From NCBI RefSeq assembly GCF_009498455.1, contig NZ_CP045644.1:4219001-4283000 (forward strand): a stretch of DNA of 64,000 bases. The letters run 5' to 3'. The position numbers and the translations under genes were made by a program. Origin of the DNA: Variovorax paradoxus (GTDB lineage: Bacteria > Pseudomonadota > Gammaproteobacteria > Burkholderiales > Burkholderiaceae_C). Each line of letters begins with the position of its first letter. The stretch's first letter is position 1. Positions 25,257 to 34,185 of this stretch are shown here, in pieces. Under the pieces are notes generated by a model, which saw only the letters and a program-made list of their open reading frames with translations, ran no database searches and was not told where the DNA came from.

Positions 25257-26348
25257 ATGGATTTCGGAATCTTCATTTTGATGCAGCAGCGGAACAAGCA
25301 TAAGACCTCCCACCAGATCCTGCGCGACGCCATCGAGCAGACGCGCCTGGCGGACGAACTGGGTTTCGGTGCCGCGTGGTACGCCGAGCACCACTTCAGC
25401 AACTACGGCATGTGCTCGTCGCCCCTGACCATGATCGCGCACTGCGCCGCGGTCACCCGCAACATCCGGCTGGGAACCGGCATTGTCGTCGCTCCGCTGT
25501 ACACGCCGGCCCGCCTGATCGCGGACGTGGCGATGGTCGACCAGCTGTCGAACGGCCGCCTGAACCTGGGCATCGGCTCGGGCTACCAGCAGTTCGAGTT
25601 CGAGCGCTTCGGCGTGTCGCTCGAATCCGCCAAGGGCCGCACCTTCGAGATGCTCGACATGCTCGAGGCGGGCCTGCGGGAGCCCAAGTTCAGCTACGAC
25701 GGCGCGTACTACCAGCAGCCGATGAGCGCCATCAGCCAGCGCGCGGTGCAGCGCCCCATGCCGCCGATGTGGATCACCAGCGTCGATCCGGCCTTCCTGT
25801 CGCGCGCCGTGAAGTCCGACCACCATGTGTTCGTCTCCGGCGGCGACGGCGGCCTGGAGAAGCTGGCGGGCACCCGCGCGCTCATCGACAAGGTGGCCAA
25901 GGCGGAGGGCAAGGACCCGGCCGGCGTGCAGGTCGGCCTGCTGCGCGCGGCCTATGCCAGCAACAACAAGGACGAGGTGGAGAGCTACCTCGAATGCGCC
26001 CGCTACCAGCGCCGCATCGCCGTGAGCCTGAAGCGCCGCACCGCGCAGATCGCCGACGACTACCAGGTCGAAGAGGGCATCGTCGAGGGCGAGCCCACGC
26101 TGGACGAGATGCGCGCGCTGCTGCCCGTGGGCGACATCGACACCGTGATCGAGCGCGTGGTCAACGAGATCCGCACGCTCAAGCCGGTGCACTACTGCTT
26201 CCAGACGCAGATGGGCGACTTCGACCACGCCACGATGCTGCGCCAGCTCGAGGTCTGGGGCAAGGTCATCATTCCGACGGTGCAGCAGGAGATCGCCAAC
26301 GATCCGCCGCACCGGCCCGTGGCCCAGAGCGAACTCGCTGCGGCCTGA
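25257..26348 (+). CDS. Luciferase-like flavin-dependent monooxygenase
   Basis: A 363-residue TIM-barrel monooxygenase of the bacterial luciferase superfamily, which uses reduced FMN and O2 to hydroxylate, cleave or Baeyer-Villiger-oxidise organic compounds. Typical segments are MDFGIFILMQQRN, AWYAEHHFSNYG, RNIRLGTGIVVAPLY, and RLNLGIGSGYQQFEF. CAGGAG precedes the ATG at 25257. It is the first gene of a ten-gene operon; the next gene encodes a flavin reductase that would supply its FMNH2, so the two form a two-component system. The substrate is not evident from sequence. Confidence 0.92.
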   Translation: MDFGIFILMQQRNKHKTSHQILRDAIEQTRLADELGFGAAWYAEHHFSNYGMCSSPLTMIAHCAAVTRNIRLGTGIVVAPLYTPARLIADVAMVDQLSNGRLNLGIGSGYQQFEFERFGVSLESAKGRTFEMLDMLEAGLREPKFSYDGAYYQQPMSAISQRAVQRPMPPMWITSVDPAFLSRAVKSDHHVFVSGGDGGLEKLAGTRALIDKVAKAEGKDPAGVQVGLLRAAYASNNKDEVESYLECARYQRRIAVSLKRRTAQIADDYQVEEGIVEGEPTLDEMRALLPVGDIDTVIERVVNEIRTLKPVHYCFQTQMGDFDHATMLRQLEVWGKVIIPTVQQEIANDPPHRPVAQSELAAA

Positions 26349-26369
26349 AGCCGAGCGCCAGGAGACGCC

Positions 26370-27311
26370 ATGTCCGAAGTCGCTGAAGAAGAAAGCACCC
26401 GCGGCGCCATCGAGCCTGCCCAGTTCCGTCAGTTGCTCGGTTGCTTTCCGACCGGCGTGGCGGTCATCACCACTCGCACGCCGGACGGCCAGCCGGCCGG
26501 CCTGACCTGCAACTCCTTCAGTTCGGTCTCGCTGGACCCGCCGCTGGTGCTGTTCAGCCTGCGCAATGCGAGCCGATTGCTGGGCACGTTCCAGGCGGCG
26601 GACGGCTTCGTCATCAACATCCTCTCGGAGCAGCAGGATGCGCTGTCGGGCCGGTTCGCATCGAGCAAGATCGAAGACAAGTTCGAGAGCGTGCCGTGGC
26701 GCGCCGGCGCGCTGGGCATGCCGCTCATCGACGATTGCCTGGCGAGCTTCGAATGCCGTGTGCATGCGGCCCACGAAGCCGGCGACCACACCATCTTCAT
26801 CGGCGAGGTCCGGCACCTGAGCGCCGGCGCCACCGACCAGGCGCTGGTGTTCTACAAGGGCGCCTACATGAAGCTGGCCGAGTCGCTGCGCAAGCTCGTC
26901 GTGGAAGGGCGGCTGGGCGACGCCGACATCGACGAGGCCTATCGCACGCTCTACGGCACCTTGCTGCGCCTGGCCAGCGAACGCGCCACCGAGGCCGAGC
27001 TGGACGCCGTGCACGAAGCCGCCGGTGCCATCGAGGCGCACCCCGACGACGCACCGCTCAAAGAGCGCATCGCCTCCGCCAGCGCGTTCTTCGCCTCGAT
27101 TGCCGCGGCGGGCCACAACGAAGCGCTGACGCTGATGGCGCAGACCATGACCAGCGTGCTGCGCGAGCGCATGACGCATGTGCTGTCGGTGCGCCCGCGG
27201 CCCGACCTCTATCCGCTGCGCCGAAAGGTGGCGCACACCCTGCGCCGGCGCGACGCCGCCGGTGCCACCGCCGCCCTGGACGAGCTGATCGCACAGCTGC
27301 GCAAGGGTTGA
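26370..27311 (+). CDS. Flavin reductase with an extra C-terminal FCD-like helical domain
   Basis: A 313-residue protein in two parts. Residues 15-170 are a split-barrel flavin reductase (FRQLLGCFPTGVAVITTR, LTCNSFSSVSLDPPL, FVINILSEQQ, HTIFIGEV) that would supply FMNH2 to the adjacent monooxygenase. Residues ~178-313 are an all-helical domain that looks like the FCD effector domain of GntR/FadR regulators (ERATEAELDAV, then AAAGHNEALTLMAQTM, ending RRRDAAGATAALDELI), but there is no DNA-binding domain. The fusion suggests that substrate binding controls flavin reduction, as the MarR-like domain does in C1 of p-hydroxyphenylacetate hydroxylase. This is inference. RBS CAGGAG. Confidence 0.85.
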   Translation: MSEVAEEESTRGAIEPAQFRQLLGCFPTGVAVITTRTPDGQPAGLTCNSFSSVSLDPPLVLFSLRNASRLLGTFQAADGFVINILSEQQDALSGRFASSKIEDKFESVPWRAGALGMPLIDDCLASFECRVHAAHEAGDHTIFIGEVRHLSAGATDQALVFYKGAYMKLAESLRKLVVEGRLGDADIDEAYRTLYGTLLRLASERATEAELDAVHEAAGAIEAHPDDAPLKERIASASAFFASIAAAGHNEALTLMAQTMTSVLRERMTHVLSVRPRPDLYPLRRKVAHTLRRRDAAGATAALDELIAQLRKG

Positions 27312-27339
27312 GCCTTTCCGATATTCCACAGGAGACAAG

Positions 27340-28500
27340 ATGTCCATCGACTACGCCGGCTTCCGGCGCGAACTCGAATCGTTCGTGCGCGGCGCCTGCC
27401 CGCCAGAGATCCGCGCCGTCGTCGCGGCCGGCCAGAAGATCACCAAGCGCGAGTACCAGGCCTGGCAGCAGATCCTCAACGCCCAGGGCTGGGGCGCGCC
27501 GAGCTGGCCGCGCGAAGCGGGCGGCACGGGCTGGGACATCCGCCAGCGCCTCATCTTCGAAGAGGTGATGGCCGAGAACGACTGCCCGCCCCTGTACCAC
27601 CACGGGCTGGGCCACATCGGCCCGGTGATCATCCGTTTCGGCACGCCCGAGCAGAAGGCGCGTTTCCTGCCGCGCATCCTCGACGGCTCGGACTGGTGGT
27701 GCCAGGGCTATTCGGAACCCGGCTCGGGTTCCGACCTGGCCTCGCTGTCCACCAGCGCGCGCCTGGACGGCGACGCGTGGGTCGTCAACGGCCAGAAGAT
27801 CTGGACTTCGCATGCCCACGAGGCCAGCATGATCTACATGCTGGTGCGCACGTCGAAGGAAGCGAAGAAGCAGGAGGGCATCTCGCTGCTGCTGGTGCCC
27901 ATGGACACCCCGGGCATCACCGTGCGCCCTATCCAGACCATCGACGGCTGGCATCACCTGAACGAGGTGTTCTTCGACGAGGTGCGCGTGCGCGCCGACA
28001 ACCTCGTCGGCGAGGTCGGCAAGGGCTGGACCTGCGCGAAGTTCCTGCTCGAGCGTGAACGCCTTCCGCCGGCCAACGTGGCGCGGCTGGAACTCATGCG
28101 CCGCCAGGTCACGCAATTGGTGGAAGAGGCGAGCCGTGCCGCCGCCGGGCTGCGCGACTTCAGCGGCTTGCACCACAAGCTGCTGCTGTGTGAGGCCGAC
28201 GTGAAGGGTGCGCGCGTGATGATGGCGCAGGCCACCGACGACCTGATCCACCAGCGCCCGCTGGGCGTGCAGCCCTCGGTCATCAAGATGACCTGCGCCG
28301 ACGTCGCGCAGCGCCTGACGACCATCGCGCTCGATGCGGTCGGTCCCGATGCCGCGCATCGTTTTCTTGCCGAGGCCGGGGACGACGTGCCCGATGCCAC
28401 CTGGATCCAGAACTACATGTTCACGCGCGCCCGCACCATCGCCGGCGGCACCTCCGAGGTGCAGCGCAACGTGGTCGCCAACGAACTCCTGGGAGCCTGA
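27340..28500 (+). CDS. Acyl-CoA dehydrogenase (partner 1)
   Basis: A 386-residue flavin acyl-CoA dehydrogenase. Conserved elements include WCQGYSEPGSGSDLASLST (the flavin/substrate loop), WVVNGQKIWTS and, near the C-terminus, RTIAGGTSEVQRNVVAN. The last of these is the segment that follows the catalytic region in the FadE17/FadE28-like group used for steroid side chains and branched acids. It is preceded by CAGGAG and lies 28 bp after the flavin reductase. It is followed 3 bp later by a second, divergent dehydrogenase, so the pair may form a heteromer. It would introduce a 2,3-double bond in the acyl-CoA. Confidence 0.93.
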   Translation: MSIDYAGFRRELESFVRGACPPEIRAVVAAGQKITKREYQAWQQILNAQGWGAPSWPREAGGTGWDIRQRLIFEEVMAENDCPPLYHHGLGHIGPVIIRFGTPEQKARFLPRILDGSDWWCQGYSEPGSGSDLASLSTSARLDGDAWVVNGQKIWTSHAHEASMIYMLVRTSKEAKKQEGISLLLVPMDTPGITVRPIQTIDGWHHLNEVFFDEVRVRADNLVGEVGKGWTCAKFLLERERLPPANVARLELMRRQVTQLVEEASRAAAGLRDFSGLHHKLLLCEADVKGARVMMAQATDDLIHQRPLGVQPSVIKMTCADVAQRLTTIALDAVGPDAAHRFLAEAGDDVPDATWIQNYMFTRARTIAGGTSEVQRNVVANELLGA

Positions 28501-28503
28501 GCC

Positions 28504-29619
28504 ATGTCCACCTCTTTTCCGTCGCTCTTTCCCGGCATGCTGTTGGACGCGGCGAGCCGCTATGCCGAAGACCACATCGTCGTCGCGATCCAGGGCGACC
28601 CCGTGCGCGAACTGGGCTGGACGGCCACCCTCGTGCCCGAGGAGGCCGGCGGTGTCGGCGGCAGCCTGAGCGATCTCGCGTCGATCGTGGAGGGGCTCGC
28701 CACGCACGGCCTGCAGCTGCCCGTGGTCGAGACCTGCGCCGTGGTGCCACTGCTGTTGCAGGCCGCGGGCGCCGAAACGGCCCATCGCTGGCTGGAGGCC
28801 GTGGCCGAGGGCAGCGTGCAGATGGCACCGCTGACCGCCTTGTCCGCCACGCCCGACGTCAATGCCGTGACGGCTCGGCACCTCGACATCGGCTACGAGC
28901 TGAGCGGCACCGTGCAGGGCGTCGACGCGACGCTGCCTGCCACGCATTACCTCGTTCCTGCGCAGGTCGATGGCGAGGACGCCATCTTCCTGGTCGATGC
29001 CGAACGCATCGGCGCACCGAAGGCCCGCTACCGGACGATGGAGGGCCGCGTGGGCGCGGACTTCGTCCTGGCACAGCTGGCCGTGCCCGAGAGCGCGTGC
29101 ATCGCGCGCGGTGCCGCCGCACGCGACGCGCGCGCCAAGGCCACCGATGCCGCCTTGCTGCTTACCGCCGCCGACACGGTGGCCGCGCTGGCCACGCTCA
29201 TCCGCCAGACCGTCACCCACCTGAAGGAGCGGCGCCAGTTCGGCGTGGCGCTCTCGAGCTTCCAGGTGCTGCGCCATCGCGTCGCCGATATGTACGTGAA
29301 GTACCTGGGCGCCAAGGGCCTGGTGATCCATTGCTTCAACGACTACGAGCAGGACGCGCCCGATCTGCGCCGCACCTTGCGCCTGGCCAAGGTGTCGCTG
29401 GCCGAGTCGGCGCGCGCCTGTGCGGAAGCGGCCATCCAGATGCACGGCGGCATGGGCGTGAGCGAAGAGGTGCTGGCCACGCGCACGGCGCAGCGGCTCA
29501 TTGCCTCCGAGTTCCGCTATGGCGACCGCCTCCTGCATGTCGCCTACCTGTTGGCGCTGGCGCCACAGGCGAGCGCACCACACGTTTCTTTTTCCAACCA
29601 AACCGGGAGTGTGCGATGA
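28504..29619 (+). CDS. Acyl-CoA dehydrogenase (partner 2)
   Basis: A 371-residue acyl-CoA dehydrogenase-family protein, more divergent than its neighbour. It keeps the helical C-terminal half (KERRQFGVALSSFQVLRHRVAD, MHGGMGVSEEVLATR) but the N-terminal and middle flavin loops are weak, and the C-terminal GGTSEV segment is replaced by a sequence around SEFRYGDRLL. Such pairs of a normal and a degenerate subunit are known in heterotetrameric FadE complexes of actinobacterial steroid degradation; a similar arrangement is inferred here. Translational coupling: 3 bp after the first dehydrogenase, and ATGA overlap with the hydratase. Confidence 0.9.
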   Translation: MSTSFPSLFPGMLLDAASRYAEDHIVVAIQGDPVRELGWTATLVPEEAGGVGGSLSDLASIVEGLATHGLQLPVVETCAVVPLLLQAAGAETAHRWLEAVAEGSVQMAPLTALSATPDVNAVTARHLDIGYELSGTVQGVDATLPATHYLVPAQVDGEDAIFLVDAERIGAPKARYRTMEGRVGADFVLAQLAVPESACIARGAAARDARAKATDAALLLTAADTVAALATLIRQTVTHLKERRQFGVALSSFQVLRHRVADMYVKYLGAKGLVIHCFNDYEQDAPDLRRTLRLAKVSLAESARACAEAAIQMHGGMGVSEEVLATRTAQRLIASEFRYGDRLLHVAYLLALAPQASAPHVSFSNQTGSVR

Positions 29620-30377
29620 GCATCAATCTGGAAGTTTCCGAACACATCGCCGTCGTCCGGCTCGACAAGCCGCCGGTCAACGCACTGGACCGCGCCACGC
29701 GCCGCCGCCTGATCGAGATCTTCGACGAGGTCTCCGAGCGCTCCGACGTGCGCGTGGCGATCCTCACGGGAACCGGCAAGTTCTTCTGCTCCGGCGCGGA
29801 CCTGAAGGACCGCCCCAATGCCGACAAGGCCGGCGACTTTCTCGACCACAACCGCTGGACGCGCGAGACGGGCAATGCCATTCGCGAATGCGCCAAGCCC
29901 GTGATCGCGGCCGTGAACGGCCCCGCACTGGGCGCGGGCTTCGGCCTCATGGCCTCGTGCGACATCTTCCTGGCGAGCGAGGACGCCACCTTCGCCATGC
30001 CCGAGATCAACGTGGGTCTCGCGGGCGGTGTCTCGATGCTGCGGACCATGGTCGGGCGTTCGTTCACGCGCCGCATGTTCTTCACCGGCATGAAGGTGCC
30101 GGCCGCCGAGCTGTACCGCCGCGGCGTGATCGACGAGGTGGTGCCTGCCGAGCAACTGATGCCGCTGGCGATGGAGATTGCGCAGGAGATCGCCTCCAAG
30201 GCGCCGCTGGCCATCGCCTATGCCAAGCAGGCCGCCAACATGATGGACCTGATGCCGCAGCGCGACGGCTACCGCTTCGAGCAGAACTTCACCATGGCGC
30301 TGGCCCGCACCGAAGACGCGCAGGAAGCCCGCACGGCCTTCCTCGAGAAGCGCAAACCTGTCTACAAGGGGCGCTGA
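29616..30377 (+). CDS. Enoyl-CoA hydratase/isomerase (crotonase) family
   Basis: A 253-residue crotonase-fold enzyme. The oxyanion-hole segment is FFCSGADLKDRP, and AVNGPALGAGFGLMASCDIFLAS is the second conserved block. The position of the catalytic Glu of classical hydratases is taken by the segment MPEINVGLAGG, where the Glu is present. It would hydrate the 2-enoyl-CoA made by the two dehydrogenases. ATG at 29616 overlaps the dehydrogenase stop (ATGA); the next gene begins one base after its stop. Confidence 0.92.
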   Translation: MSINLEVSEHIAVVRLDKPPVNALDRATRRRLIEIFDEVSERSDVRVAILTGTGKFFCSGADLKDRPNADKAGDFLDHNRWTRETGNAIRECAKPVIAAVNGPALGAGFGLMASCDIFLASEDATFAMPEINVGLAGGVSMLRTMVGRSFTRRMFFTGMKVPAAELYRRGVIDEVVPAEQLMPLAMEIAQEIASKAPLAIAYAKQAANMMDLMPQRDGYRFEQNFTMALARTEDAQEARTAFLEKRKPVYKGR

Positions 30378-30378
30378 G

Positions 30379-32511
30379 ATGCTGGTCGTGGAAGTGGGGC
30401 GCGGCATGGACGCGCTGTTCGAGCCGCGCTCGATCGCCATCTTCGGTGCGTCGGACGACGTCACCAAGATCGGCGGCCGGCCGCTGCAGTTCCTGCAGAA
30501 GTACGGCTACGCGGGCGGCATCTATCCGATCAACCGCAAGGCGGGCCTCGTGCAGTCGCTGCCGGCCTATGCAACCCTGGACGACGTGCCCGAAGTGCCC
30601 GAGCTGGCCGTGATCGCCGTGCCGCCCGCGGGCGTGCTCGACGCGGTGAAAGACTGTGCCCGGCGCGGTGTGAAAGCCGCCGTCATCCTGTCGGCCGGGT
30701 TTTCCGAGATGGGCGAGGAGGGCAGCCGCCTGCAGGCCCAGATCGGCGACGTCGCGCGGGCCACCGGCCTGCGCGTGGTCGGCCCCAACTGCCTGGGCGC
30801 GATCGGCGTGCCCGACAAGAGCATCGCCACCTTCTCGGTGGCGCTGGAGTCGTCCTTTCCGGTGGCCGGCCCCGTGGGCATCGTCTCGCAGAGCGGCAAC
30901 CTCGGCAGCTTCACCCTGCGCCTGGCCGGCGAGCGCGGCCTGGGCGTGAGTCGCATGCTGACGACGGGCAACGAATGCGACGTGGACATCGCCGATGCCA
31001 TCGCTTCGCTGGCGGCCGACCCCGGCACGCGCGTGATCCTGTGCTGCATGGAAACCTGCCGCGACGGCGCCAAGCTGACGCAGGCCATGGCGATGGCCCG
31101 CGAGGCGGGCAAGCCGCTGGTGGTGTTGAAGGTCGGCGTCTCGGAGGCCGGCAGCGAGGCCGCGGCCTCGCACACCGGCGCGCTGGCCTGTTCCGACGCC
31201 GTGTTCGATGTGGTGCTGCGCAACGGCGGCGCGATCCGCGTGCCCAGCATCGAGCAACTGCTCGAAGTCGGCCATGCGCTGTCGGTCGTCGGTCCGGCGC
31301 ATGTGCCCGGCGGCCACCGCGTGGCCGTGCTCACGGCTTCCGGTGGCTTCGGCGTGCTGCTGGCCGATGCGGCAAGCGCGCAAGGCCTGGCGCTGCCCAA
31401 GCTCGCCGCGCAGACGCAGGAACGCATCCTGGCGGTCGTGCCCTTCGCGTCGCCCTCCAATCCGGTGGACATGACGGCACAGGTGTCGAGCCGGCCCGAG
31501 GTGCTGGCGCGCATGCTCGATGCCGTGGCGCGCGACGACAGCTGCGATGCGCTGATCCTGCAGTCGGCCAATGCCTTCCATGTGCCCCGGCTGCGCGATG
31601 TCTTTCTTGCCGCGCTGGAACAGGTGCGCAAGGACCATCCGTCGCGCCTGATCCTGCTGTGTGCCCGCGCGCCGCAGGACGTGCGGGCCACGCTCAACGC
31701 CATGGGCTTTCCCGTGGTCGAAGGCATCGATGCGGCCTGCGCGACCCTGGCGGCACTGCTGCGCTTCGGTGCGCGCGACGCCGCACGGGCGGCAGCGCCA
31801 GTCATCGAGCGCGTGCCGCTGGCCGCGCAGGCCTTCGCCACCGAGGCGAGCGCCAAGGCCGTGCTGGCGGAAGCCGGCCTGCCCGTGCCGCGGGAAGCGA
31901 TCGCCGCCAACCGCGACGAGGCGCTCGCCGCGGCGCGCGCGATGGGCTTTCCGCTGGTGCTCAAGATCGTCTCGCCCGACATCGCCCACAAGACCGAGGT
32001 CGGCGGCGTGTTCGTCGGCGTGCGCTCCGAAGCGCAGCTGCTCGAGGAGTACGACAACCTGCTCGCACGCGTGGAGCAGAAGGCGCCCGCGGCCCGCATC
32101 GCCGGCGTGCTCGTCGCGCAGATGGTGCAGGGCGGCGTCGAGCTGATCCTGGGCACCAAGAAGGACCCGATGTTCGGTCCGATGGTGATGGTCGGCCTGG
32201 GCGGCATCTTTGCCGAGATCTTCAAGGACGTGGCGCTGCAGCCCGCGCCGGTCGACGAGGCGCAGGCCACCGCCATGCTGCAGTCGCTCAAGGCCTTTGC
32301 GCTGCTCGACGGCGCGCGCGGCCGGCCCAAGGCCGATGTGACGGCGGCGGCGCAAGCCATCGTGGCGTTGTCGCGGTTTGCCGTGCGCCATGCCGACAGC
32401 GTGTCCGAGATCGATATCAATCCCTTGGTGGTGCTGGACCAGGGGCGCGGCGCGCATGCGCTGGACGCCCTGCTGGTGCCCGAGCCACCCCTCACGAAAG
32501 CCCACCCATGA
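30379..32511 (+). CDS. NDP-forming acyl-CoA synthetase (acetate--CoA ligase family)
   Basis: A 710-residue single-chain ligase of the succinyl-CoA synthetase-like type. Order of domains: CoA-binding (LFEPRSIAIFGASDDVTKIG, to ~130), two ligase-CoA domains containing the phosphorylated His in SHTGALACSD (~255-265), and a C-terminal ATP-grasp domain (LVLKIVSPDIAHKTEVGGV onward). It makes an acyl-CoA from an acid and CoA with ATP to ADP. AAGGGG precedes the ATG at 30379; an internal ATG at 30406 begins at the usual family N-terminus and is an alternative. It probably loads the operon's acid onto CoA. Confidence 0.92.
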   Translation: MLVVEVGRGMDALFEPRSIAIFGASDDVTKIGGRPLQFLQKYGYAGGIYPINRKAGLVQSLPAYATLDDVPEVPELAVIAVPPAGVLDAVKDCARRGVKAAVILSAGFSEMGEEGSRLQAQIGDVARATGLRVVGPNCLGAIGVPDKSIATFSVALESSFPVAGPVGIVSQSGNLGSFTLRLAGERGLGVSRMLTTGNECDVDIADAIASLAADPGTRVILCCMETCRDGAKLTQAMAMAREAGKPLVVLKVGVSEAGSEAAASHTGALACSDAVFDVVLRNGGAIRVPSIEQLLEVGHALSVVGPAHVPGGHRVAVLTASGGFGVLLADAASAQGLALPKLAAQTQERILAVVPFASPSNPVDMTAQVSSRPEVLARMLDAVARDDSCDALILQSANAFHVPRLRDVFLAALEQVRKDHPSRLILLCARAPQDVRATLNAMGFPVVEGIDAACATLAALLRFGARDAARAAAPVIERVPLAAQAFATEASAKAVLAEAGLPVPREAIAANRDEALAAARAMGFPLVLKIVSPDIAHKTEVGGVFVGVRSEAQLLEEYDNLLARVEQKAPAARIAGVLVAQMVQGGVELILGTKKDPMFGPMVMVGLGGIFAEIFKDVALQPAPVDEAQATAMLQSLKAFALLDGARGRPKADVTAAAQAIVALSRFAVRHADSVSEIDINPLVVLDQGRGAHALDALLVPEPPLTKAHP

Positions 32512-33266
32512 CGATGTCTCTTTCAGGCCGAGCGGCCTTCATCAGCGGCGCCGGCCACGGCATCGGTCGCGCCACCGCACGCGCCATGGCCCGCCTGGGC
32601 GCCACCGTCGGCATCAACGACCTGAAGCCCGAGTTCGTGGAGGAGGCCGTGGCCGAGATCCGCGCGCTGGGCGGCCAGGCCATCGGACTGCCTTGCGACG
32701 TGTCGACGCGCGAAGGCATGCGCGAGGCCGTGGCGCAGTTCACGCGCGACGCGGGACGGCTGGACATCATGGTCAACAACGCCGCCTGGGTGCGCTATCA
32801 GCCGCTTGCCGAGATCACGCCCGAGGTCATGGACCGCATGGTGGAGATCGGCTTCAAGTCGGTGATCTGGGGCATCCAGGCCGCGGCGGAGGCCATGGAC
32901 CCGGAGCGCGGCGGCTCGATCATCAACGTGGCCTCCATCGCAGCCTTCAAGTCGCCCATGCGATCGGTGGTCTACAGCGGCATCAAGGCCGGCGTGCTGG
33001 GCATCACCCGCGCATCGGCGGCCGACCTGGGCGCGCGCAACATCCGCGTGAACGCGGTCGCGCCCGGTGCCGTGCCCACCGAGGGAACGGTCAAGAACCG
33101 CAACGCCGAACTCGATGCCCGGCGCATCGCACGCACACCGCTGGGCCGCCTGGGCACGGTGGAGGACATCGCCGATGCCATCTGCTTCCTGGCGGGCGAC
33201 GGCTCGCGCTTCTTCAACGCGGACGTGCTGCGCCTGGACGGCGGCGCTTCGGAGACGTCGCTGTGA
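32508..33266 (+). CDS. SDR family oxidoreductase
   Basis: A 252-residue classical SDR with SGAGHGIGRATA (cofactor loop), IMVNNAAWVR, and the catalytic Tyr-Lys in VVYSGIKAGV. GINDLKPE after strand two suggests NAD(H). Its ATG overlaps the synthetase stop and its stop overlaps the GTG of the VOC gene. In a beta-oxidation-like operon it would most simply oxidise the 3-hydroxyacyl-CoA or an alcohol produced by the monooxygenase. Confidence 0.9.
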   Translation: MTMSLSGRAAFISGAGHGIGRATARAMARLGATVGINDLKPEFVEEAVAEIRALGGQAIGLPCDVSTREGMREAVAQFTRDAGRLDIMVNNAAWVRYQPLAEITPEVMDRMVEIGFKSVIWGIQAAAEAMDPERGGSIINVASIAAFKSPMRSVVYSGIKAGVLGITRASAADLGARNIRVNAVAPGAVPTEGTVKNRNAELDARRIARTPLGRLGTVEDIADAICFLAGDGSRFFNADVLRLDGGASETSL

Positions 33267-33643
33267 GCGGCGCCGTTGCATCGCCCAAGCGCGTGCAGAA
33301 CGTGTTCGTCGTGGCGAAGGAGCCCGCCAGCCTGCATGCCTTCTACGAAGGTGCGCTCGGCCTGCCGATGAAGTTCCGCGACGGCGACCGCTGGATCCAG
33401 TACGGCGTGGGCCACACCAACGTCGCCCTGGCCTGCCTTGAAGAAGCGGCGCCCGCCACCAGCGGGCTGGTGATGGTGCTGGAGGTGGACGACTTCGAGG
33501 GCGCGCAGGAGCGCATCGTTGCCGCCGGCGGGCAGGTCCTGGGCCTGCGCGACATGGGCGACCACGGGGCCGTGCTGTCGCTGCGCGATCCCGAGGGCAA
33601 CCTGGTGCAGCTGTTCCGGCGCGCCGCGCCCGCTGCTGCATGA
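33263..33643 (+). CDS. VOC-family protein, small single-module type
   Basis: A 126-residue vicinal-oxygen-chelate protein with a single pair of beta-alpha-beta modules (RVQNVFVVAKEPASLHAF and LVMVLEVDDFEGAQERI, ending LRDPEGNLVQLF). The GTG at 33263 is used because it overlaps the SDR stop by 4 bp and gives a family-length protein. Glyoxalase, epimerase or a metal-free binding role are all possible. Second VOC gene of the window beside SDR and NTF2-like genes. Confidence 0.82.
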   Translation: MSGAVASPKRVQNVFVVAKEPASLHAFYEGALGLPMKFRDGDRWIQYGVGHTNVALACLEEAAPATSGLVMVLEVDDFEGAQERIVAAGGQVLGLRDMGDHGAVLSLRDPEGNLVQLFRRAAPAAA

Positions 33644-34185
33644 GCGCGTCGGAGCCGATGCCGGCGGCCTTGCAGTCGCTGCTGGACCGCGAAGCGATCC
33701 GCGACTGCCTGTTGCGCTATTGCCGGGGCATCGACCGCTGCGACGAGGCCGCCTTGCGTTCGGCCTACTGGGAGGACGCCACGGACTGCCACGGCGCGTG
33801 GAACGGCAGCGCCGACGGCTTCATCGCGCAGGCGATGCCCAGGCTGCGGCAGGGCGGACGCCGCGTCCACCAGATCACCAATGTGCTGATCGAGCTGCAT
33901 GGCGATGTGGCCGCGGTGGAAAGCAGCTTCTTCGCGCTGCAGGCCACGGCCACGCAGCCCGACCGCGAGACCTTTCTTTGCGGCCGTTATGTGGACCGTT
34001 TCGAACGTCGTAGCGGCGAGTGGCGCGTGGCCGCGCGGACCGTGGTTTACGACTGGATCGAGGAGCGCACGCGGCCCGAGCTGGCGCAGGACGACACCAC
34101 GCTGTTCGGCGTGCGCCAGCCGGTCGGCACGGCAGCGCCGCACGACGCCGTGTACGCGTTGTTGCGCGACGTGCGCGGCACCTGA
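33640..34185 (+). CDS. NTF2-like (SnoaL_4) protein
   Basis: A 181-residue NTF2-like fold protein of the aromatic-ring dioxygenase beta-subunit/SnoaL_4 type. It starts with an N-terminal helix (LLDREAIRDCLLRYCRGIDRCDE), an aromatic strand (RSAYWEDATDCHGAW), the strand GGRRVHQITNVLIELHG and the closing strand GEWRVAARTVVYDWIE. Small proteins of this kind act as dehydratases, cyclases or isomerases with a pocket Asp-His pair; D38 and H46-like positions are present in RCDEAALRSAYWEDATDCH. Coupled by ATGA to the VOC gene and by TGATG to the tandem SDR. Confidence 0.85.
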   Translation: MSASEPMPAALQSLLDREAIRDCLLRYCRGIDRCDEAALRSAYWEDATDCHGAWNGSADGFIAQAMPRLRQGGRRVHQITNVLIELHGDVAAVESSFFALQATATQPDRETFLCGRYVDRFERRSGEWRVAARTVVYDWIEERTRPELAQDDTTLFGVRQPVGTAAPHDAVYALLRDVRGT

